Assembly (NCBI GenBank): GCA_910579465.1 | Contig: CAJTUB010000002.1 | Location: 130,980 to 194,979, forward strand | Direction: 5' to 3' | Length of the DNA stretch: 64,000 bases | From: an uncultured Lachnospiraceae bacterium | Lineage (GTDB): Bacteria; Bacillota; Clostridia; Lachnospirales; Lachnospiraceae | Shown: one piece after another, positions 19,545 to 27,295 of the stretch | How the letters are laid out: every line of letters starts with the position of its first letter | Position numbering within the stretch: the first letter of the stretch is position 1 | The notes under the pieces: generated by a model | Databases searched by the model: none | What the model saw: only the letters and a program-made list of their open reading frames with translations | Told to the model about the DNA's origin: nothing | Program-made: the position numbers and the translations under genes

Positions 19545-20835
19545 TCGTCCAGGAGACCGGATAGGAGAGAAACAGAACCTTTGCCGTATGGTACTGCGGA
19601 AGCCGGAAGATGGTCGCAATCCAGAGGATGCGGAGCCCGCAGGCACCGAGCATCGAGACAATGGTCGGCGTGACACCGTAGCCCATGCCGCGGATGGAGC
19701 CGACAATGGCGTCCATCATGCCGCAGAGGAAATAGATGCGGCAGATGATGCCGAGGCGTACCATACCGGCAGCAATGGAGGAGTCTGTATTCGAGTAAAT
19801 GCTAAGCAGCGTCGGACCGAAGAAAACGGCAAGGTTCCCGAACAGCAGGCCTGCGGTAATGGCGCAGAGCTGGGAGCAGATCAGGATTCGGTTGATGCGG
19901 GAATATTTTCCCGCCCCGATGTTCTGGCTTGTAAACGTGAGCGCTGCCTGATGGAAGCAGTTCATGGATACCCAGACGAAGCCCTCGATATTGGCGGCAG
20001 CCGAGCTGCCTGCAATCATGGTATCGCCCAGTGTGTTGATGGACGACTGGATAACGACGTTCGAAAGCGAGAAGACTACGCCCTGGAATCCTGCCGGGAC
20101 GCCGATTTTGATAAGCATCCAGAGCGTTGACCGGTCAATGCCGAGCTTGCGCAGCACCAGCCGGAAGGCATCCTCCTCCTTTGTCAGACAGCGGAGAATC
20201 ATTGCTGCGGAAAGATATTGGGAGAGAATGGTGGCAAGTGCGACACCGGCAACATCCATATGAAATACGATAACGAACAAAAGGTTTAATGCGACGTTCA
20301 GCAGCCCGGCGGCAGAAAGGTAATAGAGCGGCCGTTTGGTATCGCCCTTGGAGCGGAGCAGGGAGCTGCCGAAGTTATAAAGCATCATGGCAGGCATACC
20401 GAGGAAATAGACACGCAGATAGAGCGCGGCAAGGTCGATGACGCCGTCCGGGGATTTCATCAGAATCAGAATCTGAGGGGCAAAAATAATACCGATAACC
20501 GTTAAAAGCAAGCCGCTGAGTAAGCTTACGGTAATCGAGGTATGCACGACCTTTGAGGTGCGCGATTGGTCCCCTGCGCCGGTATATTTGGCGGAAAGTA
20601 CGTTAGCACCGATGGACAGCCCCAGAAAGAGGTTGGTCATCAGGTTAATCAGGGAGGCAGTCGAGCCGACTGCGGCAAGGGAGTTATCCCCCGCGAACTT
20701 TCCGACCACGGCAATATCCGCGGCGTTAAACAGAAGCTGCAGCAGGCTGGACGCCATGAGCGGCAGGGCAAACCGGAGCATTTTCGGAAGCAGCGCGCCG
20801 GTCGTCATATCTAATTGATAAGCAGTTTTTTTCAT
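19459..20835 (-). CDS. MATE family multidrug/solute exporter
   Basis: A 458-residue, 12-helix cytoplasmic-membrane antiporter. The start is at 20835 with GGAGA upstream on the minus strand. Family features: N-terminal LPLMASSLLQLLFNAADIAVVGKFAG, then NLFLGLSIGANVLSAKYTGAG, and the second-half repeat GFQGVVFSLSNVVIQSSINTLG with ASLINLM-type motifs. The substrate is not readable; MATE proteins export cationic drugs or metabolites using sodium or proton gradients. The last 86 bases run antisense through the GIY-YIG gene. A -10-like TATAAT (20912-20907) and an inverted repeat lie upstream. Confidence 0.93.
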   Translation of the reverse strand: MKKTAYQLDMTTGALLPKMLRFALPLMASSLLQLLFNAADIAVVGKFAGDNSLAAVGSTASLINLMTNLFLGLSIGANVLSAKYTGAGDQSRTSKVVHTSITVSLLSGLLLTVIGIIFAPQILILMKSPDGVIDLAALYLRVYFLGMPAMMLYNFGSSLLRSKGDTKRPLYYLSAAGLLNVALNLLFVIVFHMDVAGVALATILSQYLSAAMILRCLTKEEDAFRLVLRKLGIDRSTLWMLIKIGVPAGFQGVVFSLSNVVIQSSINTLGDTMIAGSSAAANIEGFVWVSMNCFHQAALTFTSQNIGAGKYSRINRILICSQLCAITAGLLFGNLAVFFGPTLLSIYSNTDSSIAAGMVRLGIICRIYFLCGMMDAIVGSIRGMGYGVTPTIVSMLGACGLRILWIATIFRLPQYHTAKVLFLSYPVSWTITFLAHLLCFVLMRRKFPKQDMAPQTAQ

Positions 20836-20854
20836 GGTCAGTTCTCCAATTCAT

Positions 20855-20912
20855 ACGGCAGAATATAGCAGGCACCTCTGCCGTTATAATCCCTTTTTGA
20901 ATCCATATTATA
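20855..20912 (-). promoter_or_regulatory. MATE gene leader with inverted repeat
   Basis: On the minus strand TATAAT (20912-20907) is a plausible -10; the -35 is weak. Between it and the gene, ACGGCAGA (20855-20862) pairs with TCTGCCGT (20877-20884), an 8-bp stem with a 14-base loop. It may be a regulator site or mRNA hairpin. Confidence 0.45.
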
Positions 20913-20929
20913 TTACAGCATAGTACAGA

Positions 20930-21811
20930 TTACAGTGTATCTGCTTCGAAACGTCCTGAAGCGCCGCACGGAAGAATCAGACCGCTCTCCCGTACCGGCA
21001 GGCCGATTTCGGAGGACGTAATGCAGCCGTGGAAGCGGCGCAGCTCCGTACCGAGCAGATAGGAGAGAAGGGCGGGCTGTAAACCGGTCGTATAGGAATT
21101 TAACAGGAAAAACAGCGGCTCCTCCTTTAGCACCTGTGCGGTAAGCTGTACAAGGGAATGAATCTGTTCTTCGATTTTCCAGATTTCCCCCTTCGGACCG
21201 CGCCCGTAAGACGGCGGGTCCATAATGACCGCGTCGTAGCGGTTCCCGCGGCGGATTTCCCGCTCGACAAACTTCACGCAATCATCGACAATATAGCGGA
21301 TGGGCGCGTCGGCAAGCCCGGAGAGCGCCGCATTTTCCTTTGCCCATGTTACCATACCCTTGGAAGCGTCGACATGGGTAACTGCGGCGCCTGCCAGGGC
21401 GGCGGCAAGGGTAGCGCCCCCGGTGTAGGCAAACAGGTTAAGTACCTTGATTTCACGCTCCGGCTGTGCCTTTTTAGCGGCACGGATTTTTTCACCAAAC
21501 CAGTCCCAGTTTACCGCCTGCTCCGGGAAAACGCCGGTATGCTTGAAAGCAAAGGGCTGCAAGCGGAAGGTGAGCTCCCTGTAATGCAAAAGCCAGTTCT
21601 GCGGTAAATCAAAAAACTCCCATTCCCCGCCGCCCTTGCTGCTGCGGTGGTAATGCGCGTTTAAGGCGTTCCATTCCGGCGCGGATTTTTCCGTGTGCCA
21701 GAGCACCTGCGGGTCAGGCCGCAGTAAAATATAGCTACCCCAGCGCTCCAGCTTTTCCCCGCCGGAGGCATCCAATACCTCGTATTCCTTCCAATCCTTT
21801 GCAATCCACAT
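20930..21811 (-). CDS. Class I SAM-dependent methyltransferase (RlmI/Methyltrans_SAM type)
   Basis: A 293-residue protein. ATG 21811 is chosen because AAAGGA lies 6 bases upstream; the longer GTG start at 21838 has no site. Motif I VLNLFAYTGGATLAAALAG (about residues 124-142) binds S-adenosylmethionine; VTHVDASKGMVTWAKEN follows, and motif IV DPPSYGRGP is at about residue 209. This is the set of the Methyltrans_SAM group, whose characterised members methylate a cytosine of 23S rRNA. A PUA domain, present in RlmI, is missing, so the exact target is open. The promoter is at 21917-21889 on the minus strand, next to repeat arm R1. Confidence 0.88.
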   Translation of the reverse strand: MWIAKDWKEYEVLDASGGEKLERWGSYILLRPDPQVLWHTEKSAPEWNALNAHYHRSSKGGGEWEFFDLPQNWLLHYRELTFRLQPFAFKHTGVFPEQAVNWDWFGEKIRAAKKAQPEREIKVLNLFAYTGGATLAAALAGAAVTHVDASKGMVTWAKENAALSGLADAPIRYIVDDCVKFVEREIRRGNRYDAVIMDPPSYGRGPKGEIWKIEEQIHSLVQLTAQVLKEEPLFFLLNSYTTGLQPALLSYLLGTELRRFHGCITSSEIGLPVRESGLILPCGASGRFEADTL

Positions 21812-21888
21812 AGCAATCCTTTCTATTCCGCAAGCCACGGGCAGGCGGACATAACGGGATGAACCGTTGCTTCTTATAGTTTCTTATT

Positions 21889-21917
21889 ATTTTAGCACGA
21901 TATATCGGAACGGTCAA
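21889..21917 (-). promoter_or_regulatory. Methyltransferase promoter
   Basis: On the minus strand TTGACC (21917-21912), 17 bases, TAAAAT (21894-21889). The repeat-family arm ends 11 bases upstream of this -35, the same geometry as at the other copies. Confidence 0.7.
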
Positions 21918-21928
21918 TGCGGAAACTC

Positions 21929-22029
21929 CTTGAGTTTTTCTCATTTTGCATATGTCCTTGTGTTCCGGCGGCGGTACGGTAAGGTAATTTTGCAAGCGCG
22001 AACACAAAAAATGCGGAAACTCAGGCAAG
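21929..22029. repeat. Dispersed palindromic repeat, copy R1
   Basis: Left arm CTTGAGTTTTTCTCATTTT (from 21929); a core (TCCGGCGGCGGTACGGTAAG and ATTTTGCAAGCGCGAACAC) nearly identical to the left core of copy R2 at 53440-53488; right arm AAAATGCGGAAACTCAGG (22009-22026). It lacks the right core present in R2. It lies between divergent promoters, and each arm faces one of them. Confidence 0.8.
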
Positions 22030-22038
22030 AAAATTTTC

Positions 22039-22067
22039 TTGACGTGAGCAGGGCAACATGATAAAAT
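22039..22067 (+). promoter_or_regulatory. Promoter of the riboswitch transcript
   Basis: TTGACG (22039-22044), a 17-base spacer and TAAAAT (22062-22067), about 30 bases before the riboswitch. Confidence 0.7.
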
Positions 22068-22090
22068 TAACTCAATAGTAATTTTTTGTT

Positions 22091-22180
22091 AAATTGGTGG
22101 TAGGGCAGGCTTATGGAAACGTAAGGACACAAAGCCGGGAGTCTGAGAAGCGGGTGGAGGTTTAAGTTATACCGGTATTC
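22091..22180 (+). promoter_or_regulatory. Cyclic di-GMP-I (GEMM) riboswitch
   Basis: The conserved aptamer core is readable: GGGCAGGC (22103-22110), a six-pair stem CTTATG-GAAA-CGTAAG with the GAAA tetraloop (22110-22125), then GGACACAAAGCC (22125-22136; consensus GGACGCAAAGCC) and the GGGAGTCT junction, followed by a second helix region with ACCGGTA. An intrinsic terminator begins 13 bases later. In GEMM-I switches the tetraloop docks in the second helix and c-di-GMP binds at the junction. The layout suggests transcriptional control of whatever lies downstream. The ACAC variant in place of ACGC means ligand preference should be tested. Confidence 0.85.
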
Positions 22181-22192
22181 TTGGGAAGCGTT

Positions 22193-22227
22193 CGGCGGCA
22201 GGTGCTTATCTGCCGCCGTAGTTTTTT
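22193..22227 (+). terminator. Riboswitch expression-platform terminator
   Basis: CGGCGGCAG (22193-22201) pairs perfectly with CTGCCGCCG (22210-22218), followed by TAGTTTTTT. Confidence 0.92.
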
Positions 22228-22229
22228 AT

Positions 22230-22550
22230 TTGAACGATTGTCATAAAAGTTTAGATGCAGATAATACAGATCGTTTTCCAAAGAGATATGTGGCGGCAAA
22301 GGAAGCGGCAAATAAAGTTTTGATGAGGGCATATTATGGACAGATAGGAAGTTTAAATGATTTTGTAAACGCCCCATCGGCATACAGTGGATATTATATC
22401 GGTAATTTTTCTGCCTATGCACAAGCAGCTGATTCCAAAAGCTATACGAATCTAAAGGCTTATTTCAGGTATGGTGATTTATGGTTTAATGTATTAGATG
22501 AGAGTAAAATAAATTTTCAAGAGCATTCGATTCTGAAAGCGGGGGAATAG
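22230..22550 (+). pseudogene. 3' remnant of an unrecognised gene behind the riboswitch
   Basis: An open frame runs directly out of the terminator and encodes about 106 residues (KRYVAAKEAANKVLMRAYYG ... YFRYGDLWFNVLDESKINF). There is no start codon with a ribosome site; the first possible start is a TTG inside the terminator tail. Aromatic-rich content and codon use look like real coding sequence, and base composition is lower in G+C than the neighbours. It is probably the C-terminal end of a formerly riboswitch-controlled surface protein whose 5' part was deleted. Its family is not recognised. The stop abuts the next lipoprotein gene. Confidence 0.5.
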
Positions 22551-22551
22551 T

Positions 22552-23901
22552 ATGAATTTAAAAAAGATTTTGCTTTTTTGTCTCTTTGCAGGAGTATTCT
22601 GTGCCTGTAACCAGGGCAGGGAGGCTGATACGGAGATAACAGTGACGCTTGTGGGACTGGTGACACCGGCTGTCACTCCGGAGACAAGCGGATTGCCAGA
22701 GAATACGAAAATGCCTTCCATGACGGAAAAACCGGAAAATACTCCGGCCGAAGGAATGCACCCGGCGATTATAATGGTTCCGATAGATGAAGAACATTTT
22801 ACAAGTGCGGTATTCCGAAGGTTTCTTTCAGTAAAATATGACAAAGATAAAGACGGTTTTCTTTCGCAATCAGAACGGGAAGTAATAAAAGAAATGGAAT
22901 GGGATCCATATGAAATGGTACGTGAGGGAATCGGAACAAATCATGATGAAGTTACCGAGGCGACACTGGATGGTTTTGAATATTTTCCGTATTTAGAAGA
23001 TTTAAACGTAGTCAATGCGGGCAAGGTGATTTTTAAGAATCATCCTTCTATTCGGTACGTCGGCGGAACAGAAGGAGGAATTGGTCTGTTATATATGGAA
23101 AATTGTCCTTCCCTGGAACGTATCGGAGGCTATGCTTATAGTGGCAACGTATCAGTAATAAACTGTGGGAATCTGAAAAGCTTCGGGGTAAGGAACTCGG
23201 ATTTTGAGTCTCTTTCATTTTCAGCATGTCCGCAATTGGTTTTGGATTTTGAAGAATGGAACAGCGTAACAGGCTTATTGCTGGATGCAGATGCGGTGCT
23301 TACCGCATTACCGTACGGACTTTATACGTTTAAAAAGGATGGATATCCTGAGTTACCGGGTCTTTCCTTTGAAACTATAGAATGGGAGAATGTGGCGGAA
23401 CAGGCTCTTGAGATGCCGGAAGGAGAAGATTTTTTTATCAGAAATTTTGATAAGGATGATTTTTCCTATATGGGAGTGCAGGTTTTAGAAAAAATAGAGA
23501 ACTGCTATGATGAGCAGGGAAGAAAGGGATGGAATATTTGCATTGACCGGAAGACGGATGCTTACAGTAAGACGACATTTTCCCTCTATACGGAGACAAA
23601 TCCGGAGCCGGAACAGATTTTTGTACATCCGGTGGGATTGGAGAAGGCTGAAGTTTTAGAGTATTCGCCAAATCACGGAGGAAGTTTTCATATCATCTGG
23701 GAGCTGGAAGCGGTGTATGCGGATAATTCCGGAGAAATCGTACTGGGGACGATGACAGATGACCAATATTGGACGATTACATCTGACGGCACAAAAACCA
23801 GATACCGGTCAGAATGGGAATGGAAGAAAAATGGGAGCAGGCAGTATCAGACAGAGAAACAGCTCTACGGGGAAGCGGATAGAGTCCAGGAGGAAACATG
23901 A
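22552..23901 (+). CDS. EF-hand/LRR surface lipoprotein (A type, intact)
   Basis: The 449-residue product starts at ATG 22552 after GCGGGGGA. The signal peptide MNLKKILLFCLFAGVFCAC implies lipidation at Cys19; an extended Thr/Pro-rich linker follows. The module [16 protein letters not shown] leads to a canonical EF-hand loop DKDKDGFLSQSE (about residues 97-108). LDGFEYFPYLEDL then starts an irregular leucine-rich region with recurrent NHPSI, NCPSLERIGG and CPQLVLDFE units. The C-terminal part (residues 290-449) is beta-rich without known motifs. It is the intact counterpart of the broken gene at 1-1143. The stop overlaps the next start (ATGA), so both are translated as a pair. An outward-facing calcium-dependent adhesion or binding role is inferred. 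Confidence 0.82.
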   Translation: MNLKKILLFCLFAGVFCACNQGREADTEITVTLVGLVTPAVTPETSGLPENTKMPSMTEKPENTPAEGMHPAIIMVPIDEEHFTSAVFRRFLSVKYDKDKDGFLSQSEREVIKEMEWDPYEMVREGIGTNHDEVTEATLDGFEYFPYLEDLNVVNAGKVIFKNHPSIRYVGGTEGGIGLLYMENCPSLERIGGYAYSGNVSVINCGNLKSFGVRNSDFESLSFSACPQLVLDFEEWNSVTGLLLDADAVLTALPYGLYTFKKDGYPELPGLSFETIEWENVAEQALEMPEGEDFFIRNFDKDDFSYMGVQVLEKIENCYDEQGRKGWNICIDRKTDAYSKTTFSLYTETNPEPEQIFVHPVGLEKAEVLEYSPNHGGSFHIIWELEAVYADNSGEIVLGTMTDDQYWTITSDGTKTRYRSEWEWKKNGSRQYQTEKQLYGEADRVQEET

Positions 23902-25436
23902 GAAAAAAAGAATATGATGTACTGCTTTTATTGCTTTTAGCAGTTCTGGGCGGATTCTGCGCCTGTCACCGGGAACAGGAAACCGGTATGACAGTGACGC
24001 CGGTCCCGGAGGGGGAACGGATTCCGATTGATGAGGAGCATTTTACGAGTGCGGTATTCCGGTCCTATCTTGCAGACTATTATGACGTGAACCAGGACGG
24101 CTATCTTTCGTATCCGGAACGGGCAGATTTCCGGTATTTTAGTATTGGATATTATGAGCATGAGTTTGAGCAGGAGTGTCTGGACGGCTTTGAATACTTC
24201 CCGGACCTGAAAGAACTGGATATCAGCTGTGCGGAAAAGGTAGTGCTTCGGAATTGCCCGTCGTTGGTGAAGATTTCCGGGGAGGAAGGGCATATCGGGA
24301 CGCTCATCATAGAAGACTGCCCTGTGCTGGAAAGGATGTATTTTTTTGACTTCTGGATGGATACCCTGTGTATTACCGGGGCTCCTGCCCTGGAATTGGG
24401 GCGTGCGCATTATGCGGGAGGAAATCATATCACGCTGGACGGGAACGTTGCGCTTGACATTGAAACAGAGTACCATGAGGCATTTATTTATACAGGATCG
24501 GAATTGGAGACGGACCGCCTTTATTTTCAAACCGTGGAGGATTATGTGCAGACGCTTGGCGTGGAATGGGTGAACACAGGGGAAAAAACAGCGCCTCTTG
24601 GAGAAGAGGCGGTGAGGAAATGCGTAGAAAAAGGTGAACTTGACTTTTGTGATTTCCGGGTTTCGGAAATGCCAGAGGGAAGTCCTGACAGTGCCGGGAG
24701 GAGAGGCTTTTTTATTACGGCAGAGAATAAAAAGGCAGGCTGTACGCCGGTGATATTTCCACTATACACGGAGGAAGAACCGGAAGCGGAAGATTTCTTT
24801 GTCAGACCGGTAGAAATTTATGAGGTCAAGGTATTGAAATATTCCCCGAACCGTGGGAATTTTGCAAGCATTCGCTGGAAGCTGGAGTTTGTGTACCGTA
24901 CGGGACAGAAGGAGACTGTGCTCGGACAGACGGAAAGGAGCCATTATATTCTTACGCTGCCGGACGGTTCGGTCAGGGTGTATGGTTCCCTGGAGGAATG
25001 GGAGGAGAATGGAGAGTGGTATCCGTTAAAGGAAGGATATGTCAGAATCAATGAAGAGAACTTTTCCAGTCCGGTATTCAGAAGATACCTTAATTCGGAG
25101 TACAATGTGGATGGAGGTTACGAAAAGCTGTTGTCCCTGCGGGAACGGGAAGCGGTAGAGGTGATGGATTTTTCTGCTTCAATCCGCTTTGACGGGCAGA
25201 TATTAGATGGCTTTCAATATTTCCCGAAGCTCAGGGAGCTTTCTCTCGGGCGTACCGGAGCGTTGGTTGTGGAAAACCACCCGTCCCTGGAGGTTATCGG
25301 CGGGGATGCGCCGGGCTTAAAAAAGCTGGTGGTACGGAACTGTCCGGAGCTTCGGCGGATTGACCTTGATTTATCAAAGATAGAGGAGGTCGTGATAGAG
25401 GGCTGCGGGAAGCTGGAAGGGAAAGATTCCGATTGA
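23898..25436 (+). CDS. EF-hand/LRR surface lipoprotein (B type, intact)
   Basis: A 512-residue product translationally coupled to the previous gene (ATGA overlap, AGGAGG at the end of the upstream gene). The signal peptide MRKKEYDVLLLLLLAVLGGF ends in a CAC lipobox, with Cys23 lipidated. Module 1 (IPIDEEHFTSAVFRSYL) has an intact EF-hand DVNQDGYLSYPE (about residues 62-73) and LDGFEYFPDL plus NCPSLVKI leucine-rich units. Module 2 (RINEENFSSPVFRRYL, about residue 385) keeps the fold motifs, but the EF-hand is degenerate (NVDGGYEKLLS). It is paralogous to 1157-2869. It ends inside the start of a third, out-of-frame module remnant. Confidence 0.82.
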   Translation: MRKKEYDVLLLLLLAVLGGFCACHREQETGMTVTPVPEGERIPIDEEHFTSAVFRSYLADYYDVNQDGYLSYPERADFRYFSIGYYEHEFEQECLDGFEYFPDLKELDISCAEKVVLRNCPSLVKISGEEGHIGTLIIEDCPVLERMYFFDFWMDTLCITGAPALELGRAHYAGGNHITLDGNVALDIETEYHEAFIYTGSELETDRLYFQTVEDYVQTLGVEWVNTGEKTAPLGEEAVRKCVEKGELDFCDFRVSEMPEGSPDSAGRRGFFITAENKKAGCTPVIFPLYTEEEPEAEDFFVRPVEIYEVKVLKYSPNRGNFASIRWKLEFVYRTGQKETVLGQTERSHYILTLPDGSVRVYGSLEEWEENGEWYPLKEGYVRINEENFSSPVFRRYLNSEYNVDGGYEKLLSLREREAVEVMDFSASIRFDGQILDGFQYFPKLRELSLGRTGALVVENHPSLEVIGGDAPGLKKLVVRNCPELRRIDLDLSKIEEVVIEGCGKLEGKDSD

Positions 25437-25583
25437 TGAGGAGCATTTTACCAGTGAGGTCTTCCGGAAACGAATTGCAAAAGAGTATGACTTAAATAAG
25501 GATGGTTATCTTTCCGAGACGGAACGGGCTGAGGTAAAGAAAATTCAGATTGAATATTACGAATAGGAGTTTAGCGGGGAATG
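25423..25583 (+). pseudogene. Degenerate third EF-hand module
   Basis: In a different frame from the gene that ends at 25436, bases 25423-25566 encode KIPIDEEHFTSEVFRKRIAK and an intact EF-hand DLNKDGYLSETE, then IEYYE and TAG where paralogues read YYEHEF. Partial homology (EFSGECPD) continues to about 25583 and then stops. A frameshift, a nonsense codon and a truncation have disabled it. It shares its 3' border sequence with the remnant at 3495-3513. Confidence 0.65.
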
Positions 25584-25591
25584 CCCGGATG

Positions 25592-25638
25592 AAAAAGGAC
25601 GGTGAGAGAGGCAGGCATGCTCTTTTGCCGTCCTTTTT
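25592..25638 (+). terminator. Intrinsic terminator after lipoprotein locus 2
   Basis: AAAAAGGACGG (25592-25602) pairs with CCGTCCTTTTT (25628-25638), giving an 11-bp stem ending in T5. Confidence 0.88.
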
Positions 25639-25639
25639 C

Positions 25640-25668
25640 TTGACTTTTATGGAATTTTGTACTAGTAT
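25640..25668 (+). promoter_or_regulatory. Citrate synthase promoter
   Basis: TTGACT (25640-25645), a 17-base spacer and TAGTAT (25663-25668), overlapping a perfect TATAAT at 25666-25671 that would have a 20-base spacer. Confidence 0.6.
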
Positions 25669-25775
25669 AATAATAGGGGTTTTATTCGGTATAAACTGTC
25701 AGAATGAGAAGGAACAGGGAATACAGGCTGCATCAGGAAAAGGACGGGGATACGGTTAAAGGAGATGGTGGTATT

Positions 25776-27170
25776 TTGAACGAAAATTTATTGAAAGGAA
25801 GCACGGCAATGAGAAAAGCGTTGACAGAGATTTCACCGGAGATTCAGGAGCTTGCGGAGCTTTGCCGCAGCAACAGCGGAATTGATCCGGAGCTTTATAA
25901 AGTGCATGATGTAAAACGGGGGCTGCGTGACCTGAACGGAAACGGCGTAGTAGCGGGACTTACGAAGATTTCAGATATTACGGCTTATCGCATGGAGGGG
26001 GATACGAAGGTGCCGTGTGACGGGGTGCTGCGTTACCGCGGGTTGAATATCCGTGACCTTTGTAACGGCTTTATCAGTGAGGACCGGTTCGGTTTTGAAG
26101 AGATTACGTATCTGCTGCTGTTCGGGAAGCTGCCGACAGAGGCACAGCTGGAGGATTTTAAGAAGCTTTTGAATGCTTCGCGGACCCTTCCGACCAATTT
26201 TGTCCGTGATATTATTATGAAAGCACCGAGTAAGGATATGATGAATACGCTTTCCCGTAGTGTGCTGACGCTTGCCTGCTACGACAAGAAGGTGGACGAT
26301 ATCAGTATTCCGAATGTATTGCGCCAGTGCATTATGCTGATTGCGGTATTTCCGATGCTGGCGGTGTACGGGTACTGCGCCTACAGCCATTACGGAAGGG
26401 GAAAGAGCCTTTACATCCATAATCCGTCTGCAAAGCTCTCCACGGCGGAAAATATTCTGCGGATGCTCCGCCCGGATAAGGAATATACACATCTGGAGGC
26501 AAAGATTCTGGATATGGCACTTGTGCTTCATATGGAGCACGGCGGCGGAAATAACTCCACGTTCACGACGCATGTAGTGACCTCCTCCGGAACGGATACG
26601 TATGCCGCAGTAGCGGCAGCATTGGGCTCGCTGAAGGGACCGAAGCACGGCGGCGCCAATATCAAGGTAGTCGAAATGTTCCAGGATTTAAAGCATTCGG
26701 TGGAGGATACGAAGGACCCGGCGCAGGTTGAGGAGTATCTGATGAAGCTGTTGCATAAGGAGGCGTTTGATAAGAAGGGGCTGATTTACGGAATGGGTCA
26801 TGCGGTCTATTCGCTGTCCGACCCGCGTTCCTGTCTGTTAAAGGAGTATGTGGAGAAGCTTGCGCAGGAGAAGCATAAAATGGAGGAGTACCGCCTCTAT
26901 AAGATGGTAGAGGAGATGGCGCCGAAGGTAATCGAGCGGGAGCGCCGGATTTACAAGGGCGTAAGCGCGAACGTAGATTTTTACAGCGGCTTTATCTATC
27001 ATATGTTAGGGCTTCCGTCGGAGCTGTTCACCCCGATTTTTGCGATTGCGCGGATTGTCGGGTGGAGCGCGCACCGGCTGGAGGAGCTGATTAATCAGGA
27101 TAAAATTATTCGCCCGGCGTATAAAAGCGTCTTAAAGGAAGGCGGCTATGTAAGTCTGGAGGAGCGGTAG
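25776..27170 (+). CDS. Citrate synthase
   Basis: Condenses acetyl-CoA and oxaloacetate to citrate in the cytosol, feeding 2-oxoglutarate and glutamate synthesis in an anaerobe. The product is 464 residues from TTG 25776, chosen for AAAGGAGATGG seven bases upstream; ATG 25809 with a weaker site is the alternative. The catalytic triad is recognisable: His in HMEHGGGNNSTF (about residue 253), His in GMGHAVYSLSDPR (about 343) and Asp in NVDFYSGF (about 400). GPKHGGANIKV is the CoA/oxaloacetate loop. The N-terminal extension and overall length match the type II-like enzymes of Clostridia. 2-Methylcitrate synthase is a less likely alternative. Confidence 0.93.
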   Translation: MNENLLKGSTAMRKALTEISPEIQELAELCRSNSGIDPELYKVHDVKRGLRDLNGNGVVAGLTKISDITAYRMEGDTKVPCDGVLRYRGLNIRDLCNGFISEDRFGFEEITYLLLFGKLPTEAQLEDFKKLLNASRTLPTNFVRDIIMKAPSKDMMNTLSRSVLTLACYDKKVDDISIPNVLRQCIMLIAVFPMLAVYGYCAYSHYGRGKSLYIHNPSAKLSTAENILRMLRPDKEYTHLEAKILDMALVLHMEHGGGNNSTFTTHVVTSSGTDTYAAVAAALGSLKGPKHGGANIKVVEMFQDLKHSVEDTKDPAQVEEYLMKLLHKEAFDKKGLIYGMGHAVYSLSDPRSCLLKEYVEKLAQEKHKMEEYRLYKMVEEMAPKVIERERRIYKGVSANVDFYSGFIYHMLGLPSELFTPIFAIARIVGWSAHRLEELINQDKIIRPAYKSVLKEGGYVSLEER

Positions 27171-27295
27171 GAAGGAATTGTATACCGGGCACAAAAGACA
27201 GGGCTGCCGCAGGAGGCGGATTCCTGAGACGCGAAGTCAAGGGAGATTTTATATAGCGTACTAATATGCCGTATTTGATAGGAGGAGATACGAAG

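Noticed and set aside
19333..20130. 265-residue plus-strand frame over the MATE gene
   Set aside because: Antisense to a full-length conserved transporter with no ribosome site or domain.
22230..22550. Functional small protein directly after the riboswitch
   Set aside because: The frame enters from inside the terminator without a start codon and ribosome site; better explained as a truncated gene end.
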